34,995 nt of DNA. It comes from SVFI01 sp964519385 (lineage in GTDB: Bacteria > Bacillota > Clostridia > Lachnospirales > Lachnospiraceae). The position numbers and the translations under genes are program-made. The stretch spans positions 1 through 34,995 of the forward strand of contig CAZFLR010000025.1 in the NCBI GenBank assembly GCA_964519385.1, given 5' to 3'. Below are positions 15,001 to 23,861 of this stretch, piece after piece (position 1 is the first letter of the stretch; each line of letters begins with the position of its first letter). Under the pieces are notes generated by a model. That model had not been told where the DNA came from. It made no database searches and saw only the letters and a list, made by a program, of their open reading frames with translations.

Positions 15001-15678
15001 TCCGGCACTTTTTGCCTGTTCAAGGGCAAGCTCCATCCCGTACTGCATCCATTCCGTCTGCATGAGGTTCGCCTCATCAAGCTCTTCGATTTTTCCCCTG
15101 CACTCATAAAGCCACTCTTTTGGCCACGGATGGCTCATACTGAAATGATATAGTTCTTCCACCAGCTTCTCTATCTTTCCGTCCTTTCCGTCCGGACAAT
15201 ACGCATCTGCAAAATACAAAAATTCACTTTCTTTTTCCGCATAGAACTCCTCAAGCGTGTCCGTGAGCACTTCCTTCTCAATCAGCTTTATCTCCCCCGG
15301 ATCTCCCACACGGAATGCCGGATCCAGATCAATCTCATGAAAATGATTTCTGAGCAGGAACAGACAAAAGCTGTCAATGGTTGTAATCTGTGCATTGTGA
15401 ATAAGCGCGGACTGCTTTCTGAGATTCTCATCTGCCGGATTTTCCTCAAGACGCTTTAGAATTGCCCTGTGGATTCTTTCACGCATTTCTGAAGCCGCTG
15501 CACTTGTAAATGTCACTATAAGAAACCTGTCAATGTCCACCGGTTCCTCTGAATCCGTAATCATAGACAAAATGCGTTCCACGAGAACCGAAGTTTTTCC
15601 GCTGCCGGCTGCAGCGGAAACAAGAATATTTTTATTTCTCGTTGTTATTACTTCCTGCTGTTTCGGCGTAAATTTCAT
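12037..15678 (-). CDS. addA: AddA helicase/nuclease subunit
   Basis: 1213 residues from the chosen start. UvrD-type superfamily 1 helicase: Q-motif FTPKQQEVI, Walker A SAAAGSGKT (21-29), TFTSAAASEM motif Ia, MIDEYQDSN motif II (about 400), then VRIMSIHKSKGLEFPVCFV and VLYVAMTRAKEKL. The C-terminal PD-(D/E)XK nuclease has GSAMHRILELL, GIIDVYF and ILDYKTD. With AddB it resects double-strand ends and loads RecA. The longest ORF opens with TTG at 15696, but GAGGAGG lies 9 nt before the ATG at 15676-15678, and MKFTPKQQ is the family start. It overlaps the end of addB by 47 bp, so translation is coupled. Length is normal for AddA. Confidence 0.97.
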   Translation of the reverse strand: MKFTPKQQEVITTRNKNILVSAAAGSGKTSVLVERILSMITDSEEPVDIDRFLIVTFTSAAASEMRERIHRAILKRLEENPADENLRKQSALIHNAQITTIDSFCLFLLRNHFHEIDLDPAFRVGDPGEIKLIEKEVLTDTLEEFYAEKESEFLYFADAYCPDGKDGKIEKLVEELYHFSMSHPWPKEWLYECRGKIEELDEANLMQTEWMQYGMELALEQAKSAGQKAQAAMQLCLRPDGPYMYEDNINSDIEIISGWEKQIAFCMQNGTYEETAGLLKKPAWSRLSAKKDDSVSPELRDLVKAMRDRYKKMLADIQSTFFAGESLAELTEKEKEAGRLERVLIRITLRFIDNLTETKRRKNVLDFSDIEHYALQILVCDGKPTKTAEMYREHYKAVMIDEYQDSNLVQELLLASVSTQEEGRCNRFMVGDMKQSIYRFRMARPEIFMEKFEAYRQGGQDNRLICLRRNFRSREEILHSTNAVFERLMRQQIGGVVYDEDAALYPGAEYPKASGCETELCLAAQNPLESQDKRTAEAYLIAYKIKELMTEFKVEGRPLRYSDIVILLRSVNGTDECIKKVLMSEGIPSYVTSKTGYFTAMEVSRLMDLLRVMNNPYNDIAFCSVCVSVFFGFDNEELSLITACAARGESLYERFLEIAQRDETTVSGGLSRELVGKVRESLALLGELRRETVVLSMTELVNYILKRFHYTEYVAALPAGEQRKANVEMFVQKTVDFEKTSYHGLFDFLRYMEQLQKYEVDFGEAATLEETADVVRIMSIHKSKGLEFPVCFVSGLDKQYNLRDTTATFLMDADWGVAANRVLPNKHTVGKTMRKNIFAGKMKRDSLGEELRVLYVAMTRAKEKLILTAVSEQENVEKWVKQTEAECKEEGVLSLELIENAKCALEHLLRAWSINKDAFSVEWVPEEVLQRKQIRDISGRMCREERVRMLSGLSGQEDKIDTEKLLERFSYVYPHKELASLYTKTSVSELKHAAMEEEGVSVMFPTQEKETEYLPAFKRQQENLYEGAARGSAMHRILELLDFEEYVQRAEKLADEENGEEWQQMCNRLDADIERFTETGRLQQAYAGLIQKKKLIRFFRSDIAKRMADAQQRGELFKEEPFVLAVSAGLLDEKFPTEEKVLIQGIIDVYFVENGEITILDYKTDRVYSTEQLKDRYRTQLDYYESAVAQLTGKPVKEKILYSFALADTIAWK

Positions 15679-18600
15679 TCCGCATTTCCTCCTCAATATC
15701 TTCCTCTTCCATTTTCGGCAGTTCTTTTACTGCATATCCCGGAATCCGCATATCCATTCCGCAGATTCCGCGATAAGAACAATAGGTACAGCTACTGTTT
15801 TTATCCTTCTCAATATGTGCCGGCTCAGCTCCGATTTCTCCGCCTCTCATTTCTTTCATCAGTTCATTCATCTTATGCTGCGTATATGAAAGCACGGTGG
15901 CAAATGCCTCCTCACTGATTGCCTGTGAGCTTTTGCTGAGACTTCCGTCCTTGTTTCTGGCAATCCGGACGACATCGGATTTACCGTCTGATTCCTCATC
16001 CAGAAGAGTGAGGATTTCGTCCGCATCTGCGGAAAGTCCCTCCGGCCGCATGAGAGAGCGGAGCTCTGCTTCAACATCTTTGACCGTCTCATCCACATAA
16101 GGATTTTGAAGACGGCTGTAGAGCATGGAGGCCGGTACAATTTCGCTCTCCGTTTCCGTTTCATGCAGCATTTCAAGTGCTGCGTTCATGTAGGCAGGGA
16201 GCTGGAGCGAAAGTCCGTAATAAACCTCCTCAAGACTGAGCTTCTTATTTCCGGACTTATAATCAATGACCTTCACATAAACCTTTCCATTCTCTCTGCA
16301 TATGTCAATTCTGTCAATTTTTCCGACAATCAGGAAATCTCCCTGCATCCGGAAATTCTTTTCAAACCACGACGGAACAAACGCTCCCTTTGAAAGCTGA
16401 TACTGCATAGCTGTAACACTCTGCATTAGCACCTTTTTCATCTGTCCGATTCTGTGTTCATTCCGGGAGCTGCTGTGCAGAATATATCCCCCATACTCCT
16501 CTGCATACTCATCGAAGGCTCTGTCAATCAGTTCCCTGACAAGCCCTTCCTCCGCCTCTGCGAAAGTTACCCTCTGCTTACTGAGCTCACGCGAGAGACA
16601 TTCAAGAACATGATGATATACAATACCGAAATCCATGGCATCGAAATCATATTCTTCCTGCTCCTTAAGCTCGAGTCCGTAACGCAGAAAATGCGCATAC
16701 GCACAGGCGGCAAACTGTTCCAGTCTGCTGACACTCCCTTTATTTCTTTCCTTGTACAAAAGCTCAGCCGCCATATCCGAAAGCGGAACATTTTCATAGG
16801 TCGTAAGAGCCGCCTCACGGATTTTTCCCGCAACCTCATCCTCTCCGTATGCCTCCACTAGCATGGTGAGAAGCTTTTTAACATTCTCCTCTTCCTCCGA
16901 AGCAGTCTCGTGATTCAGGTAAACGCGCAGCAGTCCTGCATAGTCATCAAGTCCGTCCTCTTTGGAAGATATCTCTGAAAGATCAGCCGTTTTTCTGCCC
17001 GACACCTTTTCTGTCTTAAGCGAAGGATACATCCCCTGTATGGTGCGGATTAAGTAAGACGGCAGGATTGCTTTTCCTTCGCCGTTTACCTTGGAATATG
17101 ACAGATAAAGCCTTTCGGTCGGCTTTGTCATGGTCTGATACAAATATAATCTCTGCTCAAATATTTTCTGCCGGACAGACGGCGCAAGTTCTCTTCCCCT
17201 GTCGAGGAAAAACTGCCGTTCCATATCCGACAGAAGTCCTCCTCCGCCTCCGGCCCCCGGAATCACTCCGTCATTGACACCGACAAAAAACAAAACACGG
17301 ATTTTTTTCAATCGCGTTCTCTCTATGTCGCCCACAACCACCTGATCTACATTCTGTGGGATGGTTCCGATACGGATTTCTGACAATCCGGCCTCAAAAA
17401 TTTCAAGAAATTCGCCCATATCCATCCTGTCCTCGCCAATCAGCTCATATATCTGATTCAGCAAATCCATACAGGCAGGATATATTTTTTCATATTCCTT
17501 CGCCTTAGAAGCGTCCCCCTGCATATCAAACTGCTCTGCATAGGCGTTGCACTTTTCTTGGAGATGATTTTTGTGACAAAGCTCATACACGGCAGCAGCA
17601 TAATCCTTCGCACATACAAACTCACCGAAAAGCGGAGAAATCTCCTCCAAAAACTTCTCACGCAGCCCGTTCATCTCCTCTGCCTGCCCGCCATAGGTAA
17701 ACGGCTCTGTATAAGCCTTCAGCCCGCGGATACCACAGGCTCTGACGTAATTCTCAAGCCTGTCTGTCTCATCCATTGTCAGGGAGGACATTCCCGAACG
17801 CAAAAAGCGGAATACACTCTCATAGGAAAAACGTTCTTTCCACATTCCAAGCGCACTCTTCAGGTATTCTGTCAGAGGATGGTGTGTCACCCCCCTGTTC
17901 TGGTCAAGGAAATACGGAATCCCGTAGCGCGCAAACTCCGTTCTGAAAAGATGCGCATAGCGTTCCAAATCCCCGGTCACGACTGCAATGTCCCGGTAAT
18001 AAAGTCCCTCTTCACGCACAAGTCTGTTGATTTCAAGACACAGTCTCTGCAGTTCTGCAACCAGGCCGTCCGCCTCCCAGACAGAGATTGCCTGCTGCTC
18101 ACCTTCAAATGTCTCTTGACCGTAGCGAAACAGATTCGCTTCTAAAAATGCCATCGCCGCGTTCCCTGTATATCGTCTGACCGGCTTTCCGTCCACGAAA
18201 ACCGGCTTATGCACCGGGATATCGTTCTCCTGTGCAAGAGCCGTAAGGCGACGGTATGTTTTCTCCGACAGGGCAAACAGTTCCTGCTCTGCCGGCACAT
18301 TTTCAATATTTCCTATATTATCTGCACAAAGTGTTATAACCACATCTTTCGCAACCTGCATCAGCTTAAGAAGCACGCGGTTTTGCACCGGAGTAAATCC
18401 GGTAAAGCCGTCAAATACAATCACGCTGCCGGAAAGCAGCCCGGATTGTGGTATCATTCCGCAAAGCTCATCCAGAGATTCCTCTGTAGTGATAAACTTG
18501 TTTTTGATATAATCCGCAAAGCCTCCGTAAAGAATCCCAAGCTCCTTCATCTTGTACGCAAGCGCGCCTTTTCCCTCCGCTTGCTCTGCCATCTCAGCTA

Positions 18601-19015
18601 TATCCTCTGCGTGAATATCATACTGATAAAATTCGGATATAACAGATTTCACCTCGTGAATATATCCCGGTCTTTTCACCTTTTCCTTCAGGAGCACAAG
18701 CTCGTCCTCTTTTTCCATTGCAACTCTGCGCAATACCAGGTTTTTTCCGGTATCATCCAGAACTGCACGCTCTTTCCTTCCGACCTCCTCAGAAATTCTG
18801 TGAATCAGACGGGAAAAGCTCAGCACATCTATATTCATAATTCCGCCCCGCGGATGCATCAGACACAATTCCTTCTGCGTATACATTGTAAACTGGTCCG
18901 GAACCATCACAAAATATTTATCACGCGGATGCTCCATCGACTGCCTGATAAGCTTCTCATATACCAATGTACTTTTTCCGGCACCGGAGCCGCCGAATAC
19001 AAACTGTAAACCCAT
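15632..19015 (-). CDS. addB: AddB nuclease subunit
   Basis: 1127 residues, normal for Firmicute AddB. It begins LQFVFGGSGAGKST (Walker A 8-16), the ATP site retained in AddB. The C-terminal nuclease has FLIVGKIDRID and VIDYKSGNKKL. The four cysteines of the iron-sulfur staple are visible: one in QFAACAYAHF near residue 785, and C1076, C1079, C1085 in CTYCSYRGIC. AddB supplies the second nuclease active site and Chi recognition in the AddAB complex. AAGGAGG stands 7 nt before the ATG. It is the first gene of the addBA operon, with its promoter overlapping that of hydE. Confidence 0.97.
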   Translation of the reverse strand: MGLQFVFGGSGAGKSTLVYEKLIRQSMEHPRDKYFVMVPDQFTMYTQKELCLMHPRGGIMNIDVLSFSRLIHRISEEVGRKERAVLDDTGKNLVLRRVAMEKEDELVLLKEKVKRPGYIHEVKSVISEFYQYDIHAEDIAEMAEQAEGKGALAYKMKELGILYGGFADYIKNKFITTEESLDELCGMIPQSGLLSGSVIVFDGFTGFTPVQNRVLLKLMQVAKDVVITLCADNIGNIENVPAEQELFALSEKTYRRLTALAQENDIPVHKPVFVDGKPVRRYTGNAAMAFLEANLFRYGQETFEGEQQAISVWEADGLVAELQRLCLEINRLVREEGLYYRDIAVVTGDLERYAHLFRTEFARYGIPYFLDQNRGVTHHPLTEYLKSALGMWKERFSYESVFRFLRSGMSSLTMDETDRLENYVRACGIRGLKAYTEPFTYGGQAEEMNGLREKFLEEISPLFGEFVCAKDYAAAVYELCHKNHLQEKCNAYAEQFDMQGDASKAKEYEKIYPACMDLLNQIYELIGEDRMDMGEFLEIFEAGLSEIRIGTIPQNVDQVVVGDIERTRLKKIRVLFFVGVNDGVIPGAGGGGGLLSDMERQFFLDRGRELAPSVRQKIFEQRLYLYQTMTKPTERLYLSYSKVNGEGKAILPSYLIRTIQGMYPSLKTEKVSGRKTADLSEISSKEDGLDDYAGLLRVYLNHETASEEEENVKKLLTMLVEAYGEDEVAGKIREAALTTYENVPLSDMAAELLYKERNKGSVSRLEQFAACAYAHFLRYGLELKEQEEYDFDAMDFGIVYHHVLECLSRELSKQRVTFAEAEEGLVRELIDRAFDEYAEEYGGYILHSSSRNEHRIGQMKKVLMQSVTAMQYQLSKGAFVPSWFEKNFRMQGDFLIVGKIDRIDICRENGKVYVKVIDYKSGNKKLSLEEVYYGLSLQLPAYMNAALEMLHETETESEIVPASMLYSRLQNPYVDETVKDVEAELRSLMRPEGLSADADEILTLLDEESDGKSDVVRIARNKDGSLSKSSQAISEEAFATVLSYTQHKMNELMKEMRGGEIGAEPAHIEKDKNSSCTYCSYRGICGMDMRIPGYAVKELPKMEEEDIEEEMRNEIYAETAGSNNNEK

Positions 19016-19042
19016 ACCATGTCCTCCTTAGACTTCCCTTCC

Positions 19043-19072
19043 ATTTTACCCTCTTATACACCTGCTTGACAA
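19043..19072 (-). promoter_or_regulatory. promoter of addBA
   Basis: The minus strand has TTGTCA (19067-19072), 18-bp spacer, TAAAAT (19043-19048), about 28 bp upstream of addB. Its -35 lies on the same base pairs as the hydE -35. Confidence 0.55.
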
Positions 19073-19094
19073 TCCAATTTTCAACCGATATGAT
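19066..19094 (+). promoter_or_regulatory. promoter of hydE
   Basis: TTGACA (19066-19071), 17-bp spacer, TATGAT (19089-19094). The expected start is near 19101, with GAGGAG then 7 nt before the ATG at 19124. Confidence 0.8.
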
Positions 19095-19123
19095 TACTTC
19101 ATAAAATTTTCGAGGAGACGGAC

Positions 19124-20173
19124 ATGACGCTTTCATCACAAACCATAGAACAACTTCGTGAAAACCGGAATGCAGACGATAAGACCCTGCTTCAGCTACT
19201 TGCCACCGACGAGCTGGATGAACTTCTCTTTTTTCATGCGGATGAAGTTCGCAGACAGATTTACGGCGATGCAGTCTTTGTCCGCGGTCTCATCGAATTC
19301 AGTAATTACTGCAAAAACAACTGCTATTATTGCGGAATCCGGTCAGGCAACTCCGCCGCCGGACGTTACCGTCTTACAAAGGACGAAATCCTTTCCTGCT
19401 GTGAGGAAGGGTATCAGCTCGGCATGCGGACCTTCGTTCTCCAGAGCGGAGAGGATGCGTATTACACGGATGAATTCATCTGCGATATTGTTTCCTCCAT
19501 CCGTTCAAAATTCCCGGACTGCGCCGTCACTCTGTCCATCGGCGAAAAATCACGTGAGAGCTATCAGGCATATTTCGATGCCGGAGCCACGCGTTATCTC
19601 CTCCGCCACGAAGCTGCCTGCGACCGGCTTTACCAAAAGCTGCATCCGAAAAATATGTCGCCGGAGCATCGCAGACAATGTCTCTATGACCTGAAAGAAA
19701 TCGGTTTCCAGACAGGAGCCGGTTTTATGGTCGGTGCCCCGTACCAGACACTCCCCGACCTTGTGGAAGACCTTCGTTTTTTACAGAAGCTGGACCCGGA
19801 CATGATTGGTATCGGTCCGTATATCAGGCATGCACAGACTCCGTTTTGCAACTGTTCTGACGGAAGTCTCACGCTCTCACTCCGTCTTCTGGCCATTGTA
19901 CGCCTTATGTTTCCGCACGTGCTTCTCCCCGCCACAACTGCACTGGCAACCATTGCACCTGACGGTCGTCAGAGAGGACTAAAGGCCGGAGCAAATGTCG
20001 TAATGCCGAATCTTTCTCCCATGCATGTGCGCGGACTCTATGACCTTTACGAAAATAAAAACTGCACCGGCGCGGAATCCGCCCAGTGCAGTCAAAAACT
20101 AAGCATATTAATTCAGAATTCCGGTTACCGTATGGTAACCGATATAGGAAACGTCAATCGAACACAGCCTTGA
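19124..20173 (+). CDS. hydE: [FeFe]-hydrogenase maturase HydE (radical SAM)
   Basis: 349 residues. The radical SAM motif CKNNCYYC gives C63, C67, C70 (CxxxCxxC). Further HydE landmarks are FVLQSGEDAYYTDEF, YLLRHEAACDRLYQKLHP, GFMVGAPYQT, GIGPYIRHAQTPF, LLPATTALATI and GANVVMPNLSP. HydE acts with HydF and HydG in building the diiron part of the [FeFe]-hydrogenase H-cluster. The sequence fits HydE better than the related BioB or PylB. It has its own strong promoter. Its 3' end overlaps the convergent Nudix gene by 20 bp. No hydF, hydG or hydrogenase gene is in the window, so the maturation genes are scattered. Presence of HydE implies hydrogen metabolism in a fermentative anaerobe. Confidence 0.94.
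   Translation: MTLSSQTIEQLRENRNADDKTLLQLLATDELDELLFFHADEVRRQIYGDAVFVRGLIEFSNYCKNNCYYCGIRSGNSAAGRYRLTKDEILSCCEEGYQLGMRTFVLQSGEDAYYTDEFICDIVSSIRSKFPDCAVTLSIGEKSRESYQAYFDAGATRYLLRHEAACDRLYQKLHPKNMSPEHRRQCLYDLKEIGFQTGAGFMVGAPYQTLPDLVEDLRFLQKLDPDMIGIGPYIRHAQTPFCNCSDGSLTLSLRLLAIVRLMFPHVLLPATTALATIAPDGRQRGLKAGANVVMPNLSPMHVRGLYDLYENKNCTGAESAQCSQKLSILIQNSGYRMVTDIGNVNRTQP
20122..20141. repeat. 20-bp palindrome inside the 3' end of hydE
   Basis: CGGTTACC (20122-20129) and GGTAACCG (20134-20141) around GTAT. The core GTTACCG(A/T)ATGGTAAC is shared with the palindrome at 10104-10123. It encodes part of the HydE tail (GYRMVTD) and lies 13 bp past the Nudix stop on the other strand. Confidence 0.65.
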
Positions 20174-20654
20174 TGCTGTCATAGTGAAGGAAAATCCCTT
20201 CTTTTGCCAGTGCTTCTATCTCTTCACGGGTTGCCAGCCGGTAACCAAGCGTTTCCTCCTCCTGCAATGCAAGATCACTTTCATCGAAATCGAGGACAAA
20301 CCGGTAAATATCTACGAAATAATTATCTCCCTGTCCCGGATTTTCTCTGTGGTAAGAGAACATGTATCCGCCTTCTGCTTCGGAAACATCCAGACCTGTT
20401 TCTTCCCTGACTTCACGTATGACCGCCTCCTTTGATTCCTCTCCGGCCATCGCCGCGCCGCCTGAAACTTCCCACCAGCCCGGTGCCCAAGCCTTTGACA
20501 TCACACGCTGCGTAATCAGAAATCTGCCATCCGGGCGCATAACTACACCAAGCACTGTCAAATGATATTCATCATCTTTCAGACACCAGTCATTACGCTT
20601 CATGGTACGTCCGGTTTTCTTTTTGTCTTTGTCATAAATATCCCAATATTCCAT
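20154..20654 (-). CDS. Nudix hydrolase
   Basis: 166 residues. A complete Nudix box spans G66-L88: GAAMAGEESKEAVIREVREE then TGL, matching Gx5Ex7REUxEExGU. The start EYWDIYDKDKKKTG and the LGVVMRPDGRFLITQR strand resemble the IPP-isomerase-like / YfcD-like Nudix group often annotated as nucleoside-diphosphate-linked hydrolases. The substrate cannot be read from sequence. It is the last gene of the udp-nupC-deoB-deoC operon, 35 bp after deoC, so a role in clearing modified or damaged nucleotides is possible. AAGAGGA precedes the ATG. Its stop overlaps hydE tail-to-tail. Confidence 0.9.
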   Translation of the reverse strand: MEYWDIYDKDKKKTGRTMKRNDWCLKDDEYHLTVLGVVMRPDGRFLITQRVMSKAWAPGWWEVSGGAAMAGEESKEAVIREVREETGLDVSEAEGGYMFSYHRENPGQGDNYFVDIYRFVLDFDESDLALQEEETLGYRLATREEIEALAKEGIFLHYDSIKAVFD

Positions 20655-20689
20655 ATCTGTCCTCTTTTCCGTCTCATTCTGTCTTTTAA

Positions 20690-21358
20690 TTAATAACCGA
20701 GTCCCGTGTCCGTATTTTTCATAATTTTTACAAGACGGCTTGTTCCGAGGCGGTCTGCACCCAGACGCATAAATTCCTCCGCGTCGTCAAACGAAGAAAT
20801 CCCTCCTGCGGCCTTAACCTTAACGTCTGCGCCGATATGCTTCTTCATAAGCTCGACATCCGCAAATGTCGCTCCCGCCGTTGAAAATCCGGTAGAGGTC
20901 TTAATGTACTGTGCTCCGGCCGCCGTAACAATCTCGCACATTTTGATTTTCTCTTCCTCGGTCAGCAGGCAGGTCTCAATGATAACCTTTAAGATTCTTC
21001 CCTGACAAGCCTCGCGGATTTGACGAATTTCCTCTTCCACTTCACGGTATCTCTTATCCTTTAAAAATCCGATATTAATTACCATATCAATTTCAGATGC
21101 ACCGTTTTCGATGGCATTCTTCGTCTCGAATACCTTTACCTCAGTCGTGTGATAACCATTCGGGAATCCGATAACCGTACAAATCGGCAGCTTTCCTTCC
21201 ACATATTCCGCTGCCTGTTTCACATATGCAGCAGGTATACACGCAGATGCCGTCCCGTATTTTATGGCATCATCCAAAATTTCCTTAATTTCATCCCATG
21301 TCGAAGTCTGTGTCAACAGCGTATGGTCCACAAGCTTCAAAACATCTTTTTTATCCAT
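20690..21358 (-). CDS. deoC: deoxyribose-phosphate aldolase
   Basis: 222 residues, the normal length. The Schiff-base lysine is K153 in YIKTSTGF, the second active-site lysine is K182 in VKAAGGIS, and the acidic partner is D91 in EIDMVINIG. DeoC splits 2-deoxyribose-5-phosphate into glyceraldehyde-3-phosphate and acetaldehyde. In this operon it follows phosphopentomutase, so deoxynucleoside sugars flow into glycolysis. AAGGAAG precedes the ATG by about 11 nt. It lies 23 bp after deoB and 35 bp before the Nudix gene. Confidence 0.97.
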   Translation of the reverse strand: MDKKDVLKLVDHTLLTQTSTWDEIKEILDDAIKYGTASACIPAAYVKQAAEYVEGKLPICTVIGFPNGYHTTEVKVFETKNAIENGASEIDMVINIGFLKDKRYREVEEEIRQIREACQGRILKVIIETCLLTEEEKIKMCEIVTAAGAQYIKTSTGFSTAGATFADVELMKKHIGADVKVKAAGGISSFDDAEEFMRLGADRLGTSRLVKIMKNTDTGLGY

Positions 21359-21381
21359 TTCAAGTATACTTCCTTTCCGGC

Positions 21382-22578
21382 TTACACTAATTTTTCAAGC
21401 AGCGAATAGCCAATCGTATTCTCCGGCATTTCGAGACTGAAATTGTCCGCAATCGTGGCACCAATCACTGCAAAGGTATCTGTATCATCCAGTCTTCCTG
21501 CTCCCTTCATCGATGGGGAATAAGCAAGAAACGGAACCTGTTCTCTTGTATGGTCCGTTCCTGTATAGGTAGGGTCATTTCCGTGATCCGCCGTCAGAAT
21601 CAGCAAATCATCCTCACGAAGCACCGAAAGCAATTCTCCGAGCTTTTCATCAAAACGCTCTAATTCTTCCGCATACCCCGTTACATTTCTTCTGTGTCCC
21701 CAGAGAGCATCAAAGTCTACCAGATTCACAAAGCAAAGTCCCGTAAAATCCGTCTTTGCTATTTCTATTGTCTGTTCCATTCCATGAACGGAGCTTTTTG
21801 ACTTATTGGACTGCGTCAGACCTTCTCCGTCAAAAATATCAAAAATTTTTCCCACGGATATCACCGAAAGTCCTGCATCCTTTAACATATTTAAGACAGT
21901 TCTTCCATATGGTTTTAAGGCATAATCATGGCGGTTACTCGTTCTTGTAAACTCGCCCTTTTTTCTGCCGGTGTACGGACGGGCAATCACTCGTCCGACC
22001 TTCCACTCATCCTTCATGGTAAGCTCTCTTGCAATCTCACAGCAGCGATAAAGCTCATCCAGTCCGAAGGTTTCCTCATTTCCGCAAATCTGAAGCACCG
22101 AGTCCGCCGAGGTATACACAATCATGTTTCCGGTTGCAATTTCCTCCTCTGCAAGCTCATCAAGAATTTCCGTTCCGCTCGCACTCTTATTTCCGATTAC
22201 CTTATGTCCGGTTCTCTTTTCCAGCTCATCAATCAGCTCCTTCGGAAATCCCGTCTCCGTAAAGGTCTGAAACGGCTGCGTGATGTGAAGTCCCATCATC
22301 TCCCAGTGTCCGGTCATCGTATCCTTTCCGTTGCTCGCCTCGTTGAGTCTTGCAAAATATCCCTTCGGATTCGCATCCGGCTCCATGTTTTTTAACTCCT
22401 TAACATTGGCAATGCCGAGCTTTCTCATATTCGGAATCTTCAAGTCACTGACCGCTCCTGCAATATGCCCGAGCGTATCGGCTCCGGCATCATTGTAATC
22501 GGCTGCATCCTTTGCACCGCCGATGCCACAGGAATCAATCACAATTGTAAAAATTCTTTTATATTTTTTTGCTTCCAT
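21382..22578 (-). CDS. deoB: phosphopentomutase
   Basis: 398 residues, typical for DeoB of the alkaline-phosphatase superfamily. Metal-site motifs are visible: IVIDSCGIGG with the first aspartate near the N-terminus, and LTADHGNDPTYTGTDHTRE near residues 327-345. It interconverts (deoxy)ribose-1-phosphate and the 5-phosphate, linking uridine phosphorylase to DeoC and the pentose pathway. AAGGAG lies about 10 nt before the ATG. Third gene of the nucleoside operon, 43 bp after nupC. Confidence 0.97.
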   Translation of the reverse strand: MEAKKYKRIFTIVIDSCGIGGAKDAADYNDAGADTLGHIAGAVSDLKIPNMRKLGIANVKELKNMEPDANPKGYFARLNEASNGKDTMTGHWEMMGLHITQPFQTFTETGFPKELIDELEKRTGHKVIGNKSASGTEILDELAEEEIATGNMIVYTSADSVLQICGNEETFGLDELYRCCEIARELTMKDEWKVGRVIARPYTGRKKGEFTRTSNRHDYALKPYGRTVLNMLKDAGLSVISVGKIFDIFDGEGLTQSNKSKSSVHGMEQTIEIAKTDFTGLCFVNLVDFDALWGHRRNVTGYAEELERFDEKLGELLSVLREDDLLILTADHGNDPTYTGTDHTREQVPFLAYSPSMKGAGRLDDTDTFAVIGATIADNFSLEMPENTIGYSLLEKLV

Positions 22579-22621
22579 ATAACCAAACTCTCCTTATGTC
22601 GGTATTATACACCAAAAAGCT

Positions 22622-23824
22622 TTAGAATAACATAATAAATCCAACAATCATTGCACTCAGAAGACTTACAAGAACTCCTCCGAGCATAGCACGCAGCACA
22701 AGTCGTGAGAGTGTACTCTTCTTTTCCGGACACAGAACCGCGATGCCGGAGACACAGATTCCAAGACTTGAAAGATTCGCAAATCCACAAAGAGAAATTG
22801 CTGCCACCATTCCGGTTCTCGGATCCAGTGTTTCAAGAACTGCACCCAGTTCCTTAAATGCGATAAACTCATTTACAATCAATTTGTTTCCCAGAAGTGT
22901 TCCCTCCATCAGGATATGCTCTCCGTCCAGCCCCATAAGGAATCCGAACGGTGCAAAGATGTAAGAGAAAATCTGTTCAAGACTGATTCCGACAAAGCCA
23001 AGAAGCATATTGATAACTGCCACAATTCCGATAATGCCGACCAGAGATGCTGCGATGGAAATTGCCATCTGCATACCTGTTCCTGCACCCTCTGCAATCG
23101 CATCAATTACATTGGCATTGTCACCTTTATTGTCCATCTTTACATCCTTGATTGCCATAACCGCTTCTGTCTGTGGCAGAATCATCTTAGAAATCAGAAT
23201 ACTGCCAATCGGAACCATCGCGCTTGCAATAAGAAGATAGTCCATCGGAATACCGAGTGCGTGATAACCGCCCAGAATCGAAACAGACATACTTCCCATA
23301 CCGGAGACAAGAATTACCATAATCTCACTGTCTGTCATATTTTTAATATACTTGCTGACAAGAATCGGACTGTCCGTCTGTCCAAGGAACATATTGGCAA
23401 CAGCAACAAAGCTTTCCACCTCAGTCGTTCCCATAATCTTGCCGACTGCCTTCCCGATCCATTTTACAATAAATCCAAGCACACCTATATAATACAGCAG
23501 ACTGACAAGCGCGGAAACAAAAATAATATTTCCAAGCGTCTGTACAAAGAAGATGCTTCCGGCGGATGCTCCGCTGTCCGCCAGACTTCCGAATACGAAG
23601 GACAATCCGTCCTGACCGCAGTTAATAACCGCAGTCACTCCGTCAGAAAGCACGGAAACAATCTTCTTACCCAAAGGTACCTTTACCAGCAGTATTGCAA
23701 GAATAAACTGTATTACAACCGCCTTGATTACTGCCTTCCACTTAATCTCCCTGCGATTCCAGGAAAGCAGGAATGCAAGACCTAAAACAACTAAAACACC
23801 TATCAGGTTTAATATATATTTCAT
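22622..23824 (-). CDS. nupC: NupC-family concentrative nucleoside transporter
   Basis: 400 residues with about ten hydrophobic helices. The N-terminus MKYILNLIGVLVVLGLAFLLSW, the GQTDSPILVSKYI segment and the NEFIAFKELG segment are characteristic of the CNT/NupC family, which imports nucleosides with cations. The longest ORF starts at 23941 inside udp, but GTGGAGGG lies about 5 nt before the ATG at 23822-23824, and the family N-terminus begins there. It sits between udp and deoB, giving import and catabolism in one transcript. Specificity is probably pyrimidine nucleosides, inferred from udp. Confidence 0.94.
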   Translation of the reverse strand: MKYILNLIGVLVVLGLAFLLSWNRREIKWKAVIKAVVIQFILAILLVKVPLGKKIVSVLSDGVTAVINCGQDGLSFVFGSLADSGASAGSIFFVQTLGNIIFVSALVSLLYYIGVLGFIVKWIGKAVGKIMGTTEVESFVAVANMFLGQTDSPILVSKYIKNMTDSEIMVILVSGMGSMSVSILGGYHALGIPMDYLLIASAMVPIGSILISKMILPQTEAVMAIKDVKMDNKGDNANVIDAIAEGAGTGMQMAISIAASLVGIIGIVAVINMLLGFVGISLEQIFSYIFAPFGFLMGLDGEHILMEGTLLGNKLIVNEFIAFKELGAVLETLDPRTGMVAAISLCGFANLSSLGICVSGIAVLCPEKKSTLSRLVLRAMLGGVLVSLLSAMIVGFIMLF

Positions 23825-23861
23825 GTAACCCTCCACACATACGTTTCTTTCTATTTGTATA

